Shown here piece by piece: positions 1 through 8,733 of a stretch of DNA of 64,000 nt. How positions within the stretch are numbered: the stretch's first letter is position 1; every line of letters begins with the position of its first letter. Under the pieces are notes generated by a model. The model was not told the DNA's origin, did not search any database, and worked only from the letters and a program-made list of their open reading frames with translations. Source of the DNA: Oscillospiraceae bacterium (lineage in GTDB: Bacteria > Bacillota > Clostridia > Oscillospirales > Acutalibacteraceae); assembly GCA_031256825.1 (NCBI GenBank), contig JAIRPV010000027.1, forward strand, positions 21,320 through 85,319, read 5' to 3'. Both the position numbers and the translations under genes were made by a program.

Positions 1-1222
1 CGATGGCCACGATAACCGTGTCCAGTTCCATCACAAAATTGGTCCCCGGCAACTCGCTCACGCGCCGCCGCCCGTCCGCGCCCGGCTCCCCCAGCTGCAT
101 TTGCACGCATTCCAGCCCGCAAACGTGACGGTTTTCGTCGCCCAGTACACGCACGGGCGCGGTGAGCAAAACGAACCGCACGCCTTCTTCGGCGGCGTGG
201 TGAATTTCTTCCCGCCGTGCGGGCATTTCCGCTTCCGTGCGCCGGTAGACGATGCTGACCTCCCGCGCGCCCAGCCGCAGCGCGCACCGCGCCGCATCCA
301 TGGCAACATTGCCGCCGCCCACGACGGCGACTTTTTTGCTCTGAATCGTTGGCGTGTCATAGGCGGGATCAAAGGCTCGCATGAGGTTTGCGCGCGTTAA
401 ATATTCGTTTGCGGAATAAACGCCATTGTAATTTTCGCCCGGGATATTCATAAAGTTGGGCAGCCCCGCGCCGGAGCCGATGAAGACCGCCGAAAATTCG
501 CCCAAAAGCTCCTCCACCGTGATGGTTTTCCCGATGACGGCGTTCAGTTCGAAGGCGACGCCCTGCCGCCGCAGCCCCTCGATTTCGGCGGCGACAATGC
601 GCTTTGGCAAACGAAATTCCGGGATTCCGTAAACCAGAACGCCGCCGGGCTTATGTAGCGCTTCAAAAATGGTCACCTGATATCCGCGCCGCGCCAGTTC
701 GCCCGCGCAGCTCAGCCCCGCCGGGCCCGCGCCGATCACGGCGACGCGCAGCGCTTCGCCCGCCCGTTTTTGAGGAGGTTCCGCAGGCCGGGGGTTCGAT
801 GGCTGCCCTTGCGAGGGCGCGCTTTTTTCGGAACATTTCGCTTCCAGCGCCCAATCCGCGGCAAACCGTTCCACGCGGCCAATGCCGACCGCTTCCCCTT
901 TTTTGCCGCGCACGCAAAGCTGTTCGCACTGCGATTCCTGCGGGCAAACGCGCCCGCAAACCGCGGGCAGGGCGTTGGTTTGCCGGATCACCCCGTAAGC
1001 GCCGGCGAAATCGCCTGCGGCGGCGGCGGCCAGAAAGGCGGGGATGTCCACGTTCACAGGGCAGCCGCCCACGCAGGGCCGCGTTTTGCAGCCAAGGCAG
1101 CGCCCGGCTTCGGCCATGGCCTGTTTAGGCGAATAGCCCAGCGCTACCTCGCCGAAATTCTTTGCTCGCGCCCGGGGTTCCTGTTCGGGCATAGGGGTTT
1201 TGGTCAACGATACATTTGGCAT
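1..1222 (-). CDS. nfnB: NADH-dependent ferredoxin:NADP+ oxidoreductase subunit B, GltA/GltD-like (3' part cut by window edge)
   Basis: Flavoprotein and iron-sulfur subunit of the Nfn/Sud complex, which couples NADH, ferredoxin and NADPH pools by flavin-based bifurcation; the same fold serves as small subunit of glutamate synthase. Translating back from the ATG at 1222 gives an opening MPNVSLTKTP typical of the family. Near residues 40-55 there is a cysteine cluster (CLGCKTRPCVGGC) and near 85-105 a second one (VCGRVCPQ, then CEQLC), the two [4Fe-4S] sites. A Rossmann FAD motif GAGPAGLSCAG follows, and a second dinucleotide motif (VVGGGNVAMDAARC) lies near the end of what is visible. The C-terminus lies outside the window. 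Its partner gene nfnA sits immediately upstream (105-bp gap), and this pairing favours Nfn over a stand-alone glutamate synthase subunit. A GAGG-type ribosome site precedes the ATG. Confidence 0.88.
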   Translation of the reverse strand, partial: MPNVSLTKTPMPEQEPRARAKNFGEVALGYSPKQAMAEAGRCLGCKTRPCVGGCPVNVDIPAFLAAAAAGDFAGAYGVIRQTNALPAVCGRVCPQESQCEQLCVRGKKGEAVGIGRVERFAADWALEAKCSEKSAPSQGQPSNPRPAEPPQKRAGEALRVAVIGAGPAGLSCAGELARRGYQVTIFEALHKPGGVLVYGIPEFRLPKRIVAAEIEGLRRQGVAFELNAVIGKTITVEELLGEFSAVFIGSGAGLPNFMNIPGENYNGVYSANEYLTRANLMRAFDPAYDTPTIQSKKVAVVGGGNVAMDAARCALRLGAREVSIVYRRTEAEMPARREEIHHAAEEGVRFVLLTAPVRVLGDENRHVCGLECVQMQLGEPGADGRRRVSELPGTNFVMELDTVIVAI

Positions 1223-1327
1223 AGGCCACCTCACACATCAAAATCAAACAGGATATGGTCAGGCATTTTTCTCAGATAGCAATATGGCTTGATCGCCTCC
1301 GGCGGCAGGATCGGGCGGCGCGGCTGC

Positions 1328-2167
1328 TCAGCGGCGTTCTTCTTTTGCGCTCTGGAACAAGCGGCAGGCCTCCTGTTCGCAGGCCCGGTAGGCTCCGTTG
1401 CGGCCGCGCAGTTCGTCGAAATCCACCAAATGCCCGTCGAAATCCGGGCCGTCAACGCAGGCGAATTTCACTTGCCCGCCCACTGTAACGCGGCAGCCGC
1501 CGCACATGCCCGTGCCGTCGACCATGATGGGGTTCAGGCTAACGATGGTCTTCAGGCCCCAAGGGCGCGTGAGTTCCGCCACGGCGCGCATCATGGGGAT
1601 AGGCCCGATGGCGACGCACAAATCAAAGCGCGCGCCGCTTTCGTGCAGCGCCTGGAGGGCGTTGGTGACAAAGCCCGGCCGCCCGTTTGAGCCGTCGTCG
1701 GTCATGATCAGCAGTTCATCCGAGACCGCGTGCATTTCGTTTTCCAGCATGATTAGCTCGGCGCTGCGGAACCCCGCGACCATGGTGACGCGCGCGCCGC
1801 CGGCGTGCAGGGCTTTTGCGCTGGGGTAGGCGATGGCGCAGCCCGCGCCGCCGCCCACAACAACCGCGTTCTGGTAGCCTTCCAGCTCCGTTGGCTTCCC
1901 GAGCGGCCCCGCAAAATCGGCAATGGCGTCGCCCGCTTGCAGGGTATCCATGAGCATGGTGGTTTTGCCAACGGTCTGGTAGATGATATCGATCCAGCCC
2001 GCTTCGCGGCTGTAATCGGCGATGGTGAACGGCACGCGCTCCCCCGTTTCGTTCACGCGCAGGATAACAAACTGCCCTGCCAGCGCTTTTTTTGCCACAA
2101 GGGGGGCCTGCACCCGCAAGCGGGTCATCTGCGGGTTGAGAACTTGCTTTTCTATTATATTATACAT
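1328..2167 (-). CDS. nfnA: Ferredoxin-NADP+ reductase subunit alpha (NfnA/SudB; PyrK-like electron transfer protein)
   Basis: A 279-residue protein of the PyrK/SudB family. It carries an N-terminal FAD-binding beta barrel (residues 1-95, with RVPFTIADY as flavin contact), an NAD-binding half (motif VVGGGAGCAIAYP near 110) and a C-terminal [2Fe-2S] cluster site (MCGGCRV followed by FACVDGPDFDG). The start is the ATG at 2167 because AGGAGGAA lies just upstream in the minus direction; an in-frame upstream extension would run into the 184-bp repeat and looks non-coding. It is followed by the NfnB-like gene, so together they should form the cytoplasmic complex that uses NADH plus reduced ferredoxin to make NADPH. 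A dihydroorotate dehydrogenase electron-transfer role is less likely, since no pyrD is adjacent. Confidence 0.88.
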   Translation of the reverse strand: MYNIIEKQVLNPQMTRLRVQAPLVAKKALAGQFVILRVNETGERVPFTIADYSREAGWIDIIYQTVGKTTMLMDTLQAGDAIADFAGPLGKPTELEGYQNAVVVGGGAGCAIAYPSAKALHAGGARVTMVAGFRSAELIMLENEMHAVSDELLIMTDDGSNGRPGFVTNALQALHESGARFDLCVAIGPIPMMRAVAELTRPWGLKTIVSLNPIMVDGTGMCGGCRVTVGGQVKFACVDGPDFDGHLVDFDELRGRNGAYRACEQEACRLFQSAKEERR

Positions 2168-2230
2168 GGCGGTGTTCCTCCTCTTGATCAAAATGCAATG
2201 GGGCTTTGCGCTTTTTTGATGACCAATGTT

Positions 2231-2650
2231 CCCGCTCTTGCGGTGGCAATTTGCCACAGGATTTTGTGCTGTTATGCCACACTTTTGGCGCAAGTTGCAA
2301 GATTCCGAAATTTCGGAATACTGGATTTTGGGGCTGCAAAGGGGCCAAAAAACGGTTCGCCATTCCGAAATTTCGAACTATCGTAAAAAAGCGCTGCGAA
2401 AGGTTCGCCGCGATCCCGCTCTTGCGGTGGCAATTTGCCACGTGATATTGTGCTGTTATGCCACGCTTTTGGCGCAAGTTGCAAGATTCCGAAATTTCGG
2501 AATACTGGATTTTGGGGTTGCGGAGGGGGTAAAAAACGGTTCGCCATTCCGAAATTTCGAACTATCGTAAAAAAGCGCCGCGAAAGGTTCGCCGCGATCC
2601 CGCTCTTGCGGTGGCAATTTGCCACGTGATTTTGTGCTGTTATGCCACAC
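2231..2650. repeat. 184-bp tandem intergenic repeat with nested palindromes (2.3 copies)
   Basis: Copies begin at 2231, 2415 and 2599, exactly 184 bp apart; the third is a 52-bp partial copy. Each full unit holds three palindromes: GTGGCAATTTGCCAC (2243-2257 in copy 1), ATTCCGAAATTTCGGAAT (2302-2319; 2486-2503) and the near-palindrome ATTCCGAAATTTCGAAC (2362-2378; 2546-2562). The unit length is not a multiple of three, so peptides seen in it change frame from copy to copy, which argues that it is not coding. A diverged third-locus copy lies at 49938-50063. Both loci lie between divergently transcribed genes. The function is unknown: it could be a mobile miniature element or a regulator or nucleoid-protein binding array. 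Confidence 0.9.
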
Positions 2651-2775
2651 CTGCGGTGAGCAGTTCGTCGTCGGCTGCTGCTTCGCAAACTCATATCTCG
2701 CCACAGGCGATACGCTATTATACCATAACATGGCCGCAAAATCAACCCCGGCGCAGGGCGATCAAAAAATTCTTC

Positions 2776-2804
2776 TTGCATTTTCCACTGAAGTGTGTTA
2801 TAAT
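2776..2804 (+). promoter_or_regulatory. Sigma-A promoter of the GH95 fucosidase gene
   Basis: TTGCAT at 2776-2781, a 17-bp spacer, and a perfect TATAAT at 2799-2804, about 45 bp before the start codon at 2850. Confidence 0.8.
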
Positions 2805-2849
2805 TGTGCTCAAATCGTTTAGTCGCGCAAAGAAAGGAAGGATTTTCCT

Positions 2850-5342
2850 ATGAGAAAACGCATATGCGTGAGCCTGCTGCTCTGTGCGGCCATCGCCGGG
2901 GGCGTTGCCCTGCCGGCCGCCGCAGCTGACACGGCCCACAACGCCCTTACTCTCTGGTATACTTCCCCTGCGGCGGAAGGCCACAGCGGCTGGGAAGCCC
3001 AGGCGCTGCCCATTGGCAACGGCAAATTGGGCGCAAAAATTTTTGGCGGCGCCGCGAAAGAACACCTGCAATTCAATGAAAAGACCCTCTGGTCGGGCGG
3101 CCCCGGCGTAGCGGGCAACACCGGCGGCAACACCGACCCCGAGGCCTGGAAAGTCCGCGCCGAGATTCAACAGCTGCTGGCCGACGGCAAGCTCAAGGAA
3201 GCCACGGCGAAAATGACCGCTCTGCAAGGCAACGAAAAGGGCCTGGGCAGCTACCAGAACTTTGGCGAAGTTTATATTGAAACCGAAGGCGTTGGCTCTG
3301 TTGACCAATACGACCGCGCGCTCGACCTCGAAACCGCGCTGTCTACCGTTTCGTTCCGCTCCAACGGCGCCAACATCAAGCGCACTTACTTCGCCAGCTA
3401 CCCCGACAATGTTGTGGTGACAAAGATCACGTCGGATCAACCCCTGAATTTGAACATCAGCATGGCTTCCGCCCAGAAGGGCGACGTTACTTCCGCGGGC
3501 GGCACCATCCGCATGACCGGCACGGTGCAGCAAACCAAAAGCGACGGCAACCCCGGCGAAAACGCCAACAACCTTCAGTATGCCGCCGTTTTGCTGGCTT
3601 ACCCCGACGGCGGTTCTGTTACGGCGGCGGATGGCGGGCTGCGGATCAGCAACGCCACAGACGTGACCATTTACCTCAGCGCGGCAACGGATTATGCCGA
3701 CAATTATCCCGTTTACCGCAGCGGCGTTGACGCTTCCCAGCTGCTCCAAAACGTGGAAGTTGCTGCGACCAGCGCCCTTTCCAAAGGCTACGACACGGTG
3801 CTGGCGGATCATCTGAGGGATTATCAGAACCTGTTCAACCGGGTGAAGCTGGATATTGGGCAATCGGCCCCGGGGGTTTCCACGGACCTGCTGCTGAAAA
3901 ATTATAAGTGGAACAAGAACCGCCCGGCGCTCGAGTCGCTTTATTTCCAGTACGGGCGCTATCTGCTGATTGCCTCCAGCCGCGCAGGCAGTTTGCCCGC
4001 CAACTTGCAGGGCATATGGAACGACCAGAACTACCCGGCCTGGCAGAGCGACTACCACTCCAATGTGAACCTGGAGATGAACTATTGGCCGGCCTACACC
4101 ACGAACCTTGCCGAAACCACGCCGCCCCTGCTGCGCTATGTCAACAGTCTGCGCGAACCCGGCCGCGTGACGGCCAACTACTACGGCGGCGTTGGCGCGC
4201 TCAAAGCCGACGGCACGCCCGACACGGCGCAGGCCACCGGCTGGATGATTCATACCCAGAACAACCCCTTTGGCAACACCGGCCCCGGCAGCGAATGGGC
4301 CTGGGGATGGTCGCCCGCCGCGGGTGCCTGGCTGACCCAGAACACCTACGACGCGTTCGCTTTTTCGAAGGATTACGCCCTGCTGGCCAGCGACATCTAC
4401 CCCGCCATGGAAGAGGCCGCCCTTTTGTGGAGCCAGATGCTCATCAAAGACGAAAAGACGGGCCGCCTTGTGTCGTCGCCCACGTATTCCCCCGAGCATG
4501 GGCCGATCACGGCGGGCAACACCTATGAGCAGGAACTGATTTGGCAGCTCTATCAGAATGTGATAGAAGCGGCGCAGGCGTTGCAGGACAACGGCTACGG
4601 CAGCAGCGTGAACACCGCGCTGCTGGAGAAAATCAAAGAGCAGCTGCCGCAGCTGCAACCCATTCAGATTGGCTTCTGGGGCCAGATCAAAGAGTGGGCG
4701 GACGAGGATAAGTGGTTCCTCTTTGGGTTGCTGGACAAAAAAGTGGAATTCCGCCACCGTCATATGTCGCAGCTGCTGGGGTTGTATCCCGGCAACCATG
4801 TGACGCCCGAAGAGAAAAAATTCCAGCGCGCCGCGAAAATTTCGCTCCTGGTGCGCGGCGACGGCGGCACCGGCTGGAGCAAGGCCCAAAAGATTTGTGC
4901 GTGGGCGCGGCTCCAGAACGGCTCGCACAGCTACAAGATGCTCAAAGAGCTGCTCCAAAAGAGCACGCTGACGAACCTTTGGGATACCCACCCGCCCTTC
5001 CAGATTGACGGCAATTTCGGCGCGACGGCGGGGATTGCAGAAATGCTCCTCCAGAGCCACGCGGGCTATATTTCGCTGCTGCCCGCGCTTCCGTCCGCCT
5101 GGGCAAAGTCCGGTTCGGTGGAAGGCCTGCGCGCCAGGGGCGGGTTTGAACTGAGCTTCCGCTGGGCAAAGGGCAATGTGACTGCCCTCACGGTGGCTTC
5201 CACGGCGGGCGGCGACTGCGTGCTGAAGCTCCCGGCTTCCCACACGGTGACGCTCAACGGCTACCCCATCCCGGCTTCTTATGAAAACGGGCGGCTGACG
5301 TTCGCGACGCAGGCCGGCGCGGCATATGAAGTGAAATTCTGA
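2850..5342 (+). CDS. Exported alpha-L-fucosidase, glycoside hydrolase family 95
   Basis: An 830-residue GH95 enzyme expected to release terminal alpha-1,2-linked L-fucose from host or milk-type glycans and plant xyloglucan. The N-terminus is a classical signal peptide (KR followed by a hydrophobic stretch ending LPAAAA), so it acts outside the membrane; I see no lipobox, LPXTG or other anchor. The family catalytic pattern is intact: the paired asparagines in [11 protein letters not shown] are N405 and N407, the general acid in SPEHGP is E549, and the activating aspartate in [10 protein letters not shown] is D720. The family N-terminal beta domain (about 35-290) and the helical barrel (about 310-740) are both present and the length is normal. 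The gene stands alone, with its own TTGCAT/TATAAT promoter and a terminator at 5365-5409. AAAGGAAGG precedes the ATG. Confidence 0.93.
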   Translation: MRKRICVSLLLCAAIAGGVALPAAAADTAHNALTLWYTSPAAEGHSGWEAQALPIGNGKLGAKIFGGAAKEHLQFNEKTLWSGGPGVAGNTGGNTDPEAWKVRAEIQQLLADGKLKEATAKMTALQGNEKGLGSYQNFGEVYIETEGVGSVDQYDRALDLETALSTVSFRSNGANIKRTYFASYPDNVVVTKITSDQPLNLNISMASAQKGDVTSAGGTIRMTGTVQQTKSDGNPGENANNLQYAAVLLAYPDGGSVTAADGGLRISNATDVTIYLSAATDYADNYPVYRSGVDASQLLQNVEVAATSALSKGYDTVLADHLRDYQNLFNRVKLDIGQSAPGVSTDLLLKNYKWNKNRPALESLYFQYGRYLLIASSRAGSLPANLQGIWNDQNYPAWQSDYHSNVNLEMNYWPAYTTNLAETTPPLLRYVNSLREPGRVTANYYGGVGALKADGTPDTAQATGWMIHTQNNPFGNTGPGSEWAWGWSPAAGAWLTQNTYDAFAFSKDYALLASDIYPAMEEAALLWSQMLIKDEKTGRLVSSPTYSPEHGPITAGNTYEQELIWQLYQNVIEAAQALQDNGYGSSVNTALLEKIKEQLPQLQPIQIGFWGQIKEWADEDKWFLFGLLDKKVEFRHRHMSQLLGLYPGNHVTPEEKKFQRAAKISLLVRGDGGTGWSKAQKICAWARLQNGSHSYKMLKELLQKSTLTNLWDTHPPFQIDGNFGATAGIAEMLLQSHAGYISLLPALPSAWAKSGSVEGLRARGGFELSFRWAKGNVTALTVASTAGGDCVLKLPASHTVTLNGYPIPASYENGRLTFATQAGAAYEVKF

Positions 5343-5364
5343 TTTTGCGCTATCTGAGATAAAA

Positions 5365-5409
5365 AGCGGAACCGCTCGTTGACGGAAGACAGGGCGGTTC
5401 GCTTTTTTA
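5365..5409 (+). terminator. Intrinsic terminator after the fucosidase gene
   Basis: Arms AGCG/AACCGC and GCGGTT/CGCT pair with a one-base bulge, followed by a run of six T. Confidence 0.7.
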
Positions 5410-5470
5410 TTGATATTCCCCCGCAGTCCGCGCATACTACAACAGATATTATCAGCAGGGGGATGCGAAC

Positions 5471-6259
5471 TTGCAGGATCATTTTACCAATAACAATGAC
5501 TGGCTGCCCCCGGAAATTTCAACCGACCCGGAGCCGCCCTTCGGGCCGTTTGACCCATTCAACCCCACGGAGCCGCCCGGCGGCGGGGAAGGGGAGGGGA
5601 ACAGCGAGCGCGAACGCGGCCGCCGCCCGGCGGAGGACGGCAGCGTGACGGTTGAGGGGCGGCGGGGGCTGATTCACTGCCTGACCGTTATCGGGCAGAT
5701 TGAGGGGCACAGCGAGCTTTCGTCGGAGACGAAGAGCACCAAATATGAGCATGTGATTCCGCAGCTGGTGGCCATTGAAGAGAGCCGGGAGGTGCGCGGG
5801 CTGCTCATTATACTCAACACCGTTGGGGGCGACATTGAGGCGGGGCTTGCCCTGGCGGAACTCATCGCGGGCATGCGCACGCCCACGGTTTCGCTCGTTT
5901 TGGGCGGCGGGCACTCGATCGGCGTGCCGATGGCCGTTGCGGCGCGGCGCTCGTTCATTGCCCCTTCGGCGACGATGACCATTCACCCGGTGCGCATGAA
6001 CGGCCTGGTGCTGGGCGTGCCGCAGACGTTGTCGTATTTTGAGCAGATGCAAGAGCGCATTGTGCGCTTTGTGTCGCAACACTCCCGTATCCCCGGCGAC
6101 CGCTACCGCGCGCTGATGTTGGAAACCGGACAGCTGGCCATGGATTTTGGGACGGTGCTTTCGGGGGAGCAGGCCGTTAAGGAAGGGCTGATTGACGAGC
6201 TGGGGGGGCTTTCGCAGGCGATCGAAGCGCTGTATGGGCTGATTCCGGAGGAAGAATAG
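5471..6259 (+). CDS. TepA-like ClpP-class serine peptidase (translocation-enhancing protein family)
   Basis: A 262-residue member of the ClpP/crotonase superfamily, closest in motif to Bacillus TepA/YmfB-type proteins implicated in handling exported preproteins. The segment from about residue 70 matches the family almost continuously: [28 protein letters not shown], the nucleophile motif GGGHSIGVP (S149), TMTIHPVR (H172) and a C-terminal [16 protein letters not shown]. Residues 15-60 are a proline/glycine/acidic tail with no domain. The start is taken as TTG at 5471, with AGGGGG eight bases upstream; no in-frame ATG would preserve the conserved core. There is no signal peptide, so it is probably cytosolic and membrane-associated. 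In many Firmicutes this gene neighbours ftsK/spoIIIE; here it is isolated between an exported glycosidase and an exported protein of unknown function. Confidence 0.85.
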   Translation: MQDHFTNNNDWLPPEISTDPEPPFGPFDPFNPTEPPGGGEGEGNSERERGRRPAEDGSVTVEGRRGLIHCLTVIGQIEGHSELSSETKSTKYEHVIPQLVAIEESREVRGLLIILNTVGGDIEAGLALAELIAGMRTPTVSLVLGGGHSIGVPMAVAARRSFIAPSATMTIHPVRMNGLVLGVPQTLSYFEQMQERIVRFVSQHSRIPGDRYRALMLETGQLAMDFGTVLSGEQAVKEGLIDELGGLSQAIEALYGLIPEEE

Positions 6260-6283
6260 GACAAGTTGCACAAAACTTATTAA

Positions 6284-6313
6284 CAGCCATATATATATAT
6301 ATATATATGGCTG
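6284..6313. other. 30-nt perfect palindrome with alternating AT core
   Basis: CAGCCAT, then an uninterrupted alternating AT run, then ATGGCTG; the whole 30 nt is self-complementary. It lies 24 bp after the TepA stop and is followed by only a short T run (AATTTTG), so it may be a weak terminator or a cruciform-forming, length-variable element. Confidence 0.6.
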
Positions 6314-6340
6314 AATTTTGTCTGATAAAGCAAGTATCGC

Positions 6341-6369
6341 TTGACTTTGCGCTGAAAATAGCGTATCAT
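6341..6369 (+). promoter_or_regulatory. Sigma-A promoter for the exported protein gene at 6429
   Basis: TTGACT (6341-6346), 17-bp spacer, TATCAT (6364-6369); the start codon is 60 bp downstream. Confidence 0.8.
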
Positions 6370-6428
6370 ATGAAATAGGTAATTGCCGCCAACGCAATTG
6401 CCAAAATTTAAGAGAAGGAGCAAATTAC

Positions 6429-7466
6429 ATGAAAAAATTCCTGAGCATCCTCCTGGCTGTGCTGTGCATTGCCGGAACCATGTCCGTGGCTGCGTTCGCC
6501 GACGACGCAGCGGTTGAAGAGACCCCCATTGTTGAAGAAGCCCCTGCGGTTGAAGAAGCCCCTGCAGCTGAAGAAGCCCCGGCGGCTGAAGAAGCGCCGG
6601 CGGCTGAAGCGTATGATCTGGCTGCGATTGATCCCCTGAACCCCCTGGCCGACCTGTTTGCGCTGACCGAAGAGAACGATCTTGCGCAGGCGCTGAGCAC
6701 CGAAGACCAGAAGAAGGCCAACCTGATTATTAACCAGGCCTATATCGACCTGCAGCGCGCCCGCCGTGCTGTGACCCTTGATTACGCCGTGGCGGCAAGC
6801 GTCCTTGGCTTGGTTAGCGCTTCTCCGGAAGCGATGAAGGGCGAAACGAAGATGACGACAAAAGAGGCTGCCGAGAAGTATGCGGAGCTTTCCGCTAAAC
6901 TTACAGAACTGACTCTTAAGATGGCGTTGGACAACGCGAGCACGGTGGCGACTGTGTCCGAAATTGCGGCAAAGTTCACGGCGCTCAAACTGAACAGCGC
7001 CAAAGTGGAAGAATACTACAACGACGGCACCCTGAAGGCGAAGCTGAGCGATATCGTTGCTGAGATGAAGAAGGTTAGCAAAATCGACGGCGCGCCCGCC
7101 AAAGACTTCCTGAAGAACTTCACCGCCAGCGCGATCAGCTATGTAAAGAAAGCGTATGAACTGAACCTGCTGACGAACCTGATTGACACTTCTGCCCTTA
7201 CGCTGGATCAGTATAAGGCACTCCTCGATGAAGTGGCGAAGCTCAACAAGAAGTCTTCCGAGACCTATGGCGCTTATTACTACGAAAACGCGCTTTCCGC
7301 CGGCAAGTATTCCACGGCGCTCAACGCGATCCGCACGCAGTACTTCCAGTACTTCAACCTTTACCAGAAGGCTGGCGCGGGCAAGTTCCCGGCTTACGCC
7401 CGCAGCATTGCCACCTATTGGATCTTCAAGACCGTGTTCTTCGGATTCATCTGGCTGAAGTTCTAA
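6429..7466 (+). CDS. Exported protein with Glu-Ala-Pro repeat linker, helical body and aromatic C-terminal tail (unknown function)
   Basis: A 345-residue protein I do not recognise. It has a clear signal peptide (MKKFLSILLAVLCIAGTMSVAAFA), then an acidic linker built from about five EEAPAxE units (residues 29-60, encoded by 18-bp tandem repeats), then a largely alpha-helical, lysine/alanine-rich body (about 65-325). The C-terminus ends in a hydrophobic aromatic tail (ATYWIFKTVFFGFIWLKF), which resembles the tail of the riboswitch-controlled protein at 21530-22705; it might anchor or sort the protein at the envelope. It has a strong promoter, a good ribosome site (AGAAGGAG) and its own terminator, suggesting high expression as a single gene. 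No enzymatic motif is visible. Confidence 0.85.
   Translation: MKKFLSILLAVLCIAGTMSVAAFADDAAVEETPIVEEAPAVEEAPAAEEAPAAEEAPAAEAYDLAAIDPLNPLADLFALTEENDLAQALSTEDQKKANLIINQAYIDLQRARRAVTLDYAVAASVLGLVSASPEAMKGETKMTTKEAAEKYAELSAKLTELTLKMALDNASTVATVSEIAAKFTALKLNSAKVEEYYNDGTLKAKLSDIVAEMKKVSKIDGAPAKDFLKNFTASAISYVKKAYELNLLTNLIDTSALTLDQYKALLDEVAKLNKKSSETYGAYYYENALSAGKYSTALNAIRTQYFQYFNLYQKAGAGKFPAYARSIATYWIFKTVFFGFIWLKF
6515..6608 (+). repeat. 18-bp in-frame tandem repeats encoding EEAPAx linker
   Basis: About five copies of an 18-bp unit (GAAGAAGCCCCTGCGGTT and variants) lie in frame inside the exported protein gene. Copy number could vary by slippage without breaking the frame. Confidence 0.85.
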
Positions 7467-7490
7467 TTGGCTCCACGCAAGCAAACCCAC

Positions 7491-7518
7491 GCCCCCGGCC
7501 GCAAGGCTGGGGGTTTTT
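7491..7518 (+). terminator. Intrinsic terminator after 6429-7466
   Basis: CCCCCGGCC, GCAA loop, GGCTGGGGG, then TTTTT. Confidence 0.85.
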
Positions 7519-7525
7519 GCACGGG

Positions 7526-7993
7526 CTAAAGCACCTCGCGCACGCGCACGTGCTGACAGACCACGCCCGCCGCTGTGAGATCCGCAAAGCCATAGAGGCC
7601 GTCGCGCAGACTGCCGGGGTTGAAGAGGGTGACGCCGTCGCAATAGGTGCAAAACGGCGCGTGGGTGTGGCCGAACAGGCAAAGCTGCGCGCCGTGCTCC
7701 TGCGCGCGGTAGAGCAGGGCGTCGAGGCCCCACTTCACCTGTTCGATGTGGCCGTGGGCGGCGAAGATGCGCTGGCCCGCCAGCTCGAACTGGGCGTAAA
7801 GCGGGGCTTTTTCGGCAGGGCCATCGCAGTTGCCCCGCAGAAGATAGGCGGGTTTGCCGCGATGGCGCAGCAGCTGCGCTTCGGCAAGGCCGTCGCCCAG
7901 AAACACGTAGCAATCCGCCGCAGGCTGCTGATCCACCGCGAGCATCAGGTTGCGCGCTGCGCCGTGGGAATCGGAACAAACGAGAATCCGCAT
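7526..7993 (-). CDS. YfcE/MJ0936-type metallophosphodiesterase
   Basis: A 155-residue calcineurin-like phosphoesterase of the small YfcE/MJ0936 group, which hydrolyses phosphodiesters using two bound metals. The metal-binding motifs appear in order: VCSDSHG (residues 4-10), FLGDG, LRGNCD, AAHGH and FGHTHAP, with the closing NPGSL that is typical of the group. The length is standard. The start at 7993 is set by AAAGGAGGA just upstream; a longer in-frame extension exists but reads antisense through the next genes and is not credible. Its natural substrate is unknown. It converges with the exported protein gene, whose terminator lies between them, and diverges from the small gene at 8066. Confidence 0.88.
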   Translation of the reverse strand: MRILVCSDSHGAARNLMLAVDQQPAADCYVFLGDGLAEAQLLRHRGKPAYLLRGNCDGPAEKAPLYAQFELAGQRIFAAHGHIEQVKWGLDALLYRAQEHGAQLCLFGHTHAPFCTYCDGVTLFNPGSLRDGLYGFADLTAAGVVCQHVRVREVL

Positions 7994-8065
7994 GCATATA
8001 TCCTCCTTTTGGTTCGTATACATGATTATAGCATGTTGCATGCCCGAACGCAAGGAGGAATTTTT

Positions 8066-8308
8066 ATGGCGGAAAAAATGAAGGTGACCCCCGCGCAGCT
8101 GATGCAGATGGCACGGCAGCTCAAAGGGAAAAACGGCGCGCAGGAAGAGGCGCGGCAGCTGGAGCAATTGGCGCAGAGCGGCCTGAGCGAGGGCCAGCAG
8201 GCGCAGCTGCACAGTGTGATGCAGGACAAGGCAAAACTTGCGCAGCTGCTGGAATCGCCGCAGGCGCGGGCGCTGATGGAAAAATTGGGAGGGAAACGGG
8301 CGGACTAA
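8066..8308 (+). CDS. Small helical protein, 80 aa (unknown), first gene of a three-gene set
   Basis: Sequence MAEKMKVTPAQLMQMARQLKG is followed by Gln/Leu-rich helices; the protein is predicted wholly alpha-helical and soluble, with no signal peptide or membrane segment. The start is supported by AAGGAGGA six bases upstream. The stop is only three bases before the next start, so the genes are probably cotranscribed and translationally coupled. I do not recognise a named family. Its regularly spaced leucines suggest a coiled-coil or small helical bundle that interacts with the neighbouring gene products. Confidence 0.75.
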   Translation: MAEKMKVTPAQLMQMARQLKGKNGAQEEARQLEQLAQSGLSEGQQAQLHSVMQDKAKLAQLLESPQARALMEKLGGKRAD

Positions 8309-8311
8309 GCC

Positions 8312-8698
8312 ATGGATCTTGATTTTAGCCAAATCAGCGAGATGCTGGGCAATATGAGCGAAGATGAGCTGCAAAACCTCCAGGAGGCGGCGCAGTCGCT
8401 TTTTGCGTCGTTCGGCGGCGGCGACGAAGACGAGAGCGGCTGCCCGCCGCCGCAGGAGGAGGAGAGCGGCGGCGCGGGCGGCTGGGCCGGGGCGAATTTT
8501 AGCGCCATGTTTACGCCGGAACTGCTCGCGCGGCTGGCCCAGATTATGCAGCGCATGAACACCCGCGACCCGCGCACCGATTTGATCATGGCGCTCAAGC
8601 CGCACCTGAGCCGCCGCCGCCAGCACCGCGCCGAGCAGGCCGTGCAGATGATGAAAATGCTCGAACTGCTGCCCGCGCTGCAAGGGGCAATGCATTAA
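8312..8698 (+). CDS. Small acidic/helical protein, 128 aa (unknown), second gene of the set
   Basis: The N-terminal helix (MDLDFSQISEMLGNMSEDEL) is followed by a disordered acidic Gly/Pro/Glu stretch (about 34-55) and a C-terminal helical module reading FTPELLARLAQIMQRM, then LIMALKPHLSRRRQHR and a Leu-rich tail. The LKPHL-basic-helix arrangement is reminiscent of short uncharacterised modules I associate with Clostridia, but I cannot assign a function. It lies three bases after the 80-aa gene and 35 bases before the proline-rich gene, so the three probably form one operon. Confidence 0.75.
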   Translation: MDLDFSQISEMLGNMSEDELQNLQEAAQSLFASFGGGDEDESGCPPPQEEESGGAGGWAGANFSAMFTPELLARLAQIMQRMNTRDPRTDLIMALKPHLSRRRQHRAEQAVQMMKMLELLPALQGAMH

Positions 8699-8733
8699 GA
8701 TGAAGGCGAAACCACGAGAAGGGAGGGGGCCTT

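Noticed and set aside
2231..2650. Tandem repeat as a possible CRISPR array.
   Set aside because: Unit length 184 bp with no unique spacers and no cas genes nearby.
2206..2781. Overlapping open frames in several frames of both strands through the 184-bp repeats.
   Set aside because: The 184-bp unit is not a multiple of three, so the same peptide appears in different frames; the DNA palindromes rather than a protein explain the conservation.
2742..5435. A nearly 900-codon open frame on the minus strand opposite the fucosidase gene.
   Set aside because: It is a compositional shadow of the GC-rich sense gene; the sense strand has signal peptide, GH95 motifs, promoter and ribosome site, the antisense frame has none.
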